Source: Acidimicrobiia bacterium (GTDB taxonomy: Bacteria; Actinomycetota; Acidimicrobiia; Acidimicrobiales; Acidimicrobilacustridaceae). Taken from it: a stretch of 12,561 nt of DNA. Under the pieces are notes generated by a model, which did no database searches, was not told the origin of the DNA, and worked only from the letters and a program-made list of their open reading frames with translations. The DNA is taken from NCBI GenBank assembly GCA_018882825.1, contig VERC01000043.1:1-12561 (forward strand). The letters are read 5' to 3'. Made by a program: the position numbers and the translations under genes. The stretch's first letter is position 1; each line of letters opens with the position of its first letter. Positions 11,062-12,561 of this stretch are shown in pieces.

Positions 11062-11721
11062 GTGTCTACCGTCGTGTTCCTCTTCCGCCAGGCATACGTC
11101 CGCGATCTTGCTCGAACTCTCGGTCCCGCGATGGTGGATGACAACGAATTGTTCGTTGCGGGGACCGTTGTCGAGGCCGAAACCTTCCTCGCCAGCGCGC
11201 CCGTTGAGGCCTTGGCCATGGGGTCGTCGTTCATCGAATCCGCACAGCGCTTGAGACAGGCGATGGTCGACTCTTCCAGGACGATGATTCTCGTTTTGCA
11301 TCAAGGAGAAGACTGCTCGGTGAGGCGCCGGGCGAACATCAATGGAATCGACACAATCGTCAGCTTTTCGAGCGGAATCGCCCCGGCAATCGAAGAGGCA
11401 CGCTCGGCGTGGTCCCGGTTTGTTGCCTGCGAAGGATCGACTGATCTGCGGGACAGTTCGATGGTTGCACCCGAACGAACCCTGCCCATTGTCGACGAAG
11501 TTGATCGCAGCATCGTCCAAATGATCGCGGCGGGGTACACCGATCGCGAGATCGCAGACGCCGTATTTCTTTCGCACCAGACCGTGCGGAATCGCGTGAG
11601 CCGCATCCTCATGTATTCAGGTGCAAAGAATCGCACCCACCTCGCGTTTCTTTACTTGGAATTGGTGCATGAAGGTGTCGTTCCTTTCGTCACAGGGCCG
11701 TGGTCGCCCAAGGCCGCTTGA
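11062..11721 (+). CDS. LuxR-type transcriptional regulator with degenerate receiver domain
   Basis: This 219-aa protein has a C-terminal LuxR/GerE helix-turn-helix (about 146-200). GYTDREIADAVFLSHQTV aligns with the family pattern G-x-(S/T)-x-x-E-I-A-x-x-L-x-(I/L)-S-x-x-T-V, followed by RNRVSRIL and the NRTHLAFL end. The N-terminal 1-115 has an alternating alpha/beta pattern like a response-regulator receiver, but the key residues are missing: no acidic pair after the first strand (VVFLFRQAY), no Asp at the expected phospho-site (EALAMGSS), and no clear conserved Lys near NGIDTIVSF. It is therefore probably an atypical regulator controlled by something other than phosphorylation. No histidine kinase is adjacent. 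The GTG at 11062 has no Shine-Dalgarno and may be leaderless; the start is only moderately certain. Its targets are unknown. A related receiver-like gene follows in tandem. Confidence 0.85.
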   Translation: MSTVVFLFRQAYVRDLARTLGPAMVDDNELFVAGTVVEAETFLASAPVEALAMGSSFIESAQRLRQAMVDSSRTMILVLHQGEDCSVRRRANINGIDTIVSFSSGIAPAIEEARSAWSRFVACEGSTDLRDSSMVAPERTLPIVDEVDRSIVQMIAAGYTDREIADAVFLSHQTVRNRVSRILMYSGAKNRTHLAFLYLELVHEGVVPFVTGPWSPKAA

Positions 11722-11760
11722 CGACACCCTCGACCGACCGCCCGGTTCACTCATCGGATC

Positions 11761-11770
11761 GGGGGGGGGG
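11761..11770 (+). repeat. Poly-G tract (10 G)
   Basis: A run of ten G bases in the 156-nt gap between the two regulator-like genes. Long G runs are prone to slippage, so it could be a phase-variable spacer affecting the downstream gene or simply an unstable or mis-assembled homopolymer. It does not lie in a recognised coding sequence. The rest of the gap holds a short hairpin CGGTG-AAA-CACCG (11848-11860) 17 nt before the next start codon and otherwise nothing recognisable. Confidence 0.85.
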
Positions 11771-11877
11771 CATTCGTTGTTGCCCAATCACCAAGCCGCG
11801 AGCCTGTGTTGTGACCAGACGCACGTTCAACTCTGTCACGGTCAGTACGGTGAAACACCGGATCTTGTCGAAGACTC

Positions 11878-12258
11878 GTGGAGATGAGATTCCGCGCAGA
11901 GTCGATCGTGTTGTGCGTCTCGGCCGTCGCGCAGCACCGTGCCCTCGTTGCGTCGTGCGTGTCGAGGAGTGAAAGTGGGAGGTTGGTCTTTGCGGGGACG
12001 AAAAGCGACGAGGTTGCCAAGGCCTTTCGTCACCTATCGCCATCGGTCGCGTTGTTCAGCCGAATCCCGCTGATCCACTGGTTCCGGTTGCTTCGCACTT
12101 TAGAAAACCATTACGGCGACTCGCGCTGGCCGAAGTTGGTGTTGCTCGCCGACAACGTCGACTCCGCCTACGTACATCGCGTTCTCAGTTATGGCTTCGA
12201 TGATGTTGTCTATAGAATTGGGTCTGTTGGAGATGCTGGTATGTTCCAGATTGTCTAG
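11878..12258 (+). CDS. Receiver-like regulator fragment, C-terminally truncated
   Basis: The product resembles the N-terminal domain of the preceding LuxR-type protein. SIVLCVSAVAQHRALVAS matches its first strand and helix, RLVFAGTKSDEVAKAF lines up with LFVAGTVVEAETFL, and LVLLADNVDSAYVHRVLSYG corresponds to the fourth strand and following helix. As in its neighbour, the phosphorylatable Asp and acidic pair are missing. The reading frame ends with TAG at 12256 after 126 codons and has no helix-turn-helix. The last ~15-25 codons overlap the 3' part of an opposing gene and are probably not native, so the authentic gene seems to break off around 12175-12220. The GTG at 11878, ATG at 11884 and GTG at 11908 are all possible starts; none has a good ribosome binding site. 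Likely a gene fragment, or a real gene cut by an assembly join. Confidence 0.55.
   Translation: MEMRFRAESIVLCVSAVAQHRALVASCVSRSESGRLVFAGTKSDEVAKAFRHLSPSVALFSRIPLIHWFRLLRTLENHYGDSRWPKLVLLADNVDSAYVHRVLSYGFDDVVYRIGSVGDAGMFQIV
12170..12225. other. Junction to AT-richer DNA that truncates two convergent genes
   Basis: Left of this interval the + strand encodes the receiver-like fragment in moderately GC-rich DNA. Right of it the - strand encodes a pyruvyl transferase-like protein in clearly AT-richer DNA with A/T runs. Both protein similarities fade within these ~55 nt, so the two genes are cut off at the same point. No transposase, terminal repeats or target-site duplication are visible. Either a recombination/deletion endpoint or an assembly chimera. 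Confidence 0.55.
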
Positions 12259-12561
12259 CTGTATTGGCTTGCGTTTCCAGTGGTCAATCACTAAAAAATT
12301 TTTGGTCGGTAGCACACGCAAGTTTTTTTCAATGCAAGGATGCAAGACGCTCACGCAAGGCACCCAAGAGTCTTTGTACACAGAATCCGGCAACCACTCT
12401 CTGATGCCCACCAATTGTGCTGATTGTGCCAGGTTGTCCAAGACCGGACTGTCTAATCTCCATCCAGCCCCCCAGATTATTACGTTTTTAATAGTTTGCT
12501 TTGATAAAAATTTTTGCACAGCACTGGCATAACGATCTGGCATGCCTCCGCCACCTATGAC
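12170..12561 (-). CDS. Polysaccharide pyruvyl transferase-family protein, internal fragment
   Basis: The - strand reading frame is open from the right edge, so the ATG at 12543 is internal; it is preceded in frame by V-I-G-G-G-G, the family glycine motif. Then come VIIWGAGWRLDSP, VGIREWLPDS (family pattern VGxRD..S), WVPCVSVLHPC (family PCxSCxHP-type stretch) and FLVIDHW. The segment SIDNIIEAITENAMYV corresponds to the 'sxxexixxIxxaxxVixxSyHG' region, but the expected S-x-HG motif never appears. After about 12170 the frame continues only as antisense of the regulator fragment until TAA at 12100-12102. Pyruvyl transferases add pyruvate ketals to sugars of exopolysaccharides, capsules or cell-wall glycans. 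Codon use is A/T-ending and unlike the rest of the window. Both ends are missing, one by the window edge and one by the junction. Confidence 0.6.

Noticed and set aside
11747..12043. Overlapping - strand frames of about 60-98 codons opposite the second regulator gene
   Set aside because: No motif, mutually overlapping in several frames, and opposite a receiver-like coding sequence.
12100..12300. Insertion of a mobile element at the composition break
   Set aside because: No transposase, integrase, terminal inverted repeats, tRNA site or target duplication could be found.
12191..12532. 113-codon + strand frame in the AT-rich right end
   Set aside because: It is antisense to the frame with pyruvyl transferase-like motifs (VIGGGG, WGAG, VGIRE, PCVSVLHP), and its own product is Cys/Ser-rich with no family features.

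Overview
The window looks like chromosomal DNA from a high-GC actinobacterium (Actinomycetota). The main evidence is the gene order glyA - wecA-type glycosyltransferase - atpZ/atpI - F1Fo ATP synthase operon; a wecA (rfe) gene directly upstream of the atp operon is also known in Mycobacterium and relatives. Two separate b-type stator genes (b' then b), and no mycobacterial-style b-delta fusion, argue against the mycobacterial line. Acidimicrobiia or another deep actinobacterial lineage would fit, but that placement is inference. All recognised genes are on the + strand except a fragment at the right edge.

Layout: 1-866 is the 3' part of glyA (serine hydroxymethyltransferase). 882-2063 is a WecA/TagO-type undecaprenyl-phosphate sugar-1-phosphate transferase. 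2156-2871 holds two small membrane proteins, AtpZ and AtpI, which overlap by ATGA; AtpI in turn overlaps atpB by GTGA. 2868-10189 is a complete nine-gene ATP synthase set in the order a, c, b', b, delta, alpha, gamma, beta, epsilon. Most of these genes overlap or lie within about 40 nt of each other. The exception is atpE (c), which sits between two spacers of about 100 nt; the downstream one contains a strong 12-bp hairpin, consistent with separate expression control of the high-copy c subunit. 10194-10964 is a short-chain dehydrogenase/reductase starting 4 nt after atpC. 11062-11721 is a LuxR-type regulator whose receiver-like N-terminus lacks the usual phosphorylation residues. 11878-12258 is a second receiver-like protein, apparently related to the first, that loses its C-terminus. 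12561 down to about 12170 (- strand) is part of a polysaccharide pyruvyl transferase-like gene that continues past the right edge.

The window is not uniform in composition. Up to about 9.2 kb it is very GC-rich and Glu is almost always GAG. Within atpD, between about 9210 and 9410, usage switches abruptly to mixed GAA/GAG, and the DNA after this is less GC-rich. A second break near 12.17-12.22 kb leads into clearly AT-richer DNA, where two unrelated convergent genes are both cut off at the same point. These breaks could be real recombination or insertion events, or metagenome-assembly chimeras; the sequence alone cannot decide, and gene-neighbourhood conclusions across them should be treated with care.

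No RNA genes, CRISPR arrays, transposases or recombinases were seen. No gene-free stretch exceeds 300 nt. The most unusual gene-level observations are a 35-residue C-terminal extension on the gamma rotor subunit and the tandem pair of degenerate receiver regulators. I found no convincing undescribed multi-gene system.
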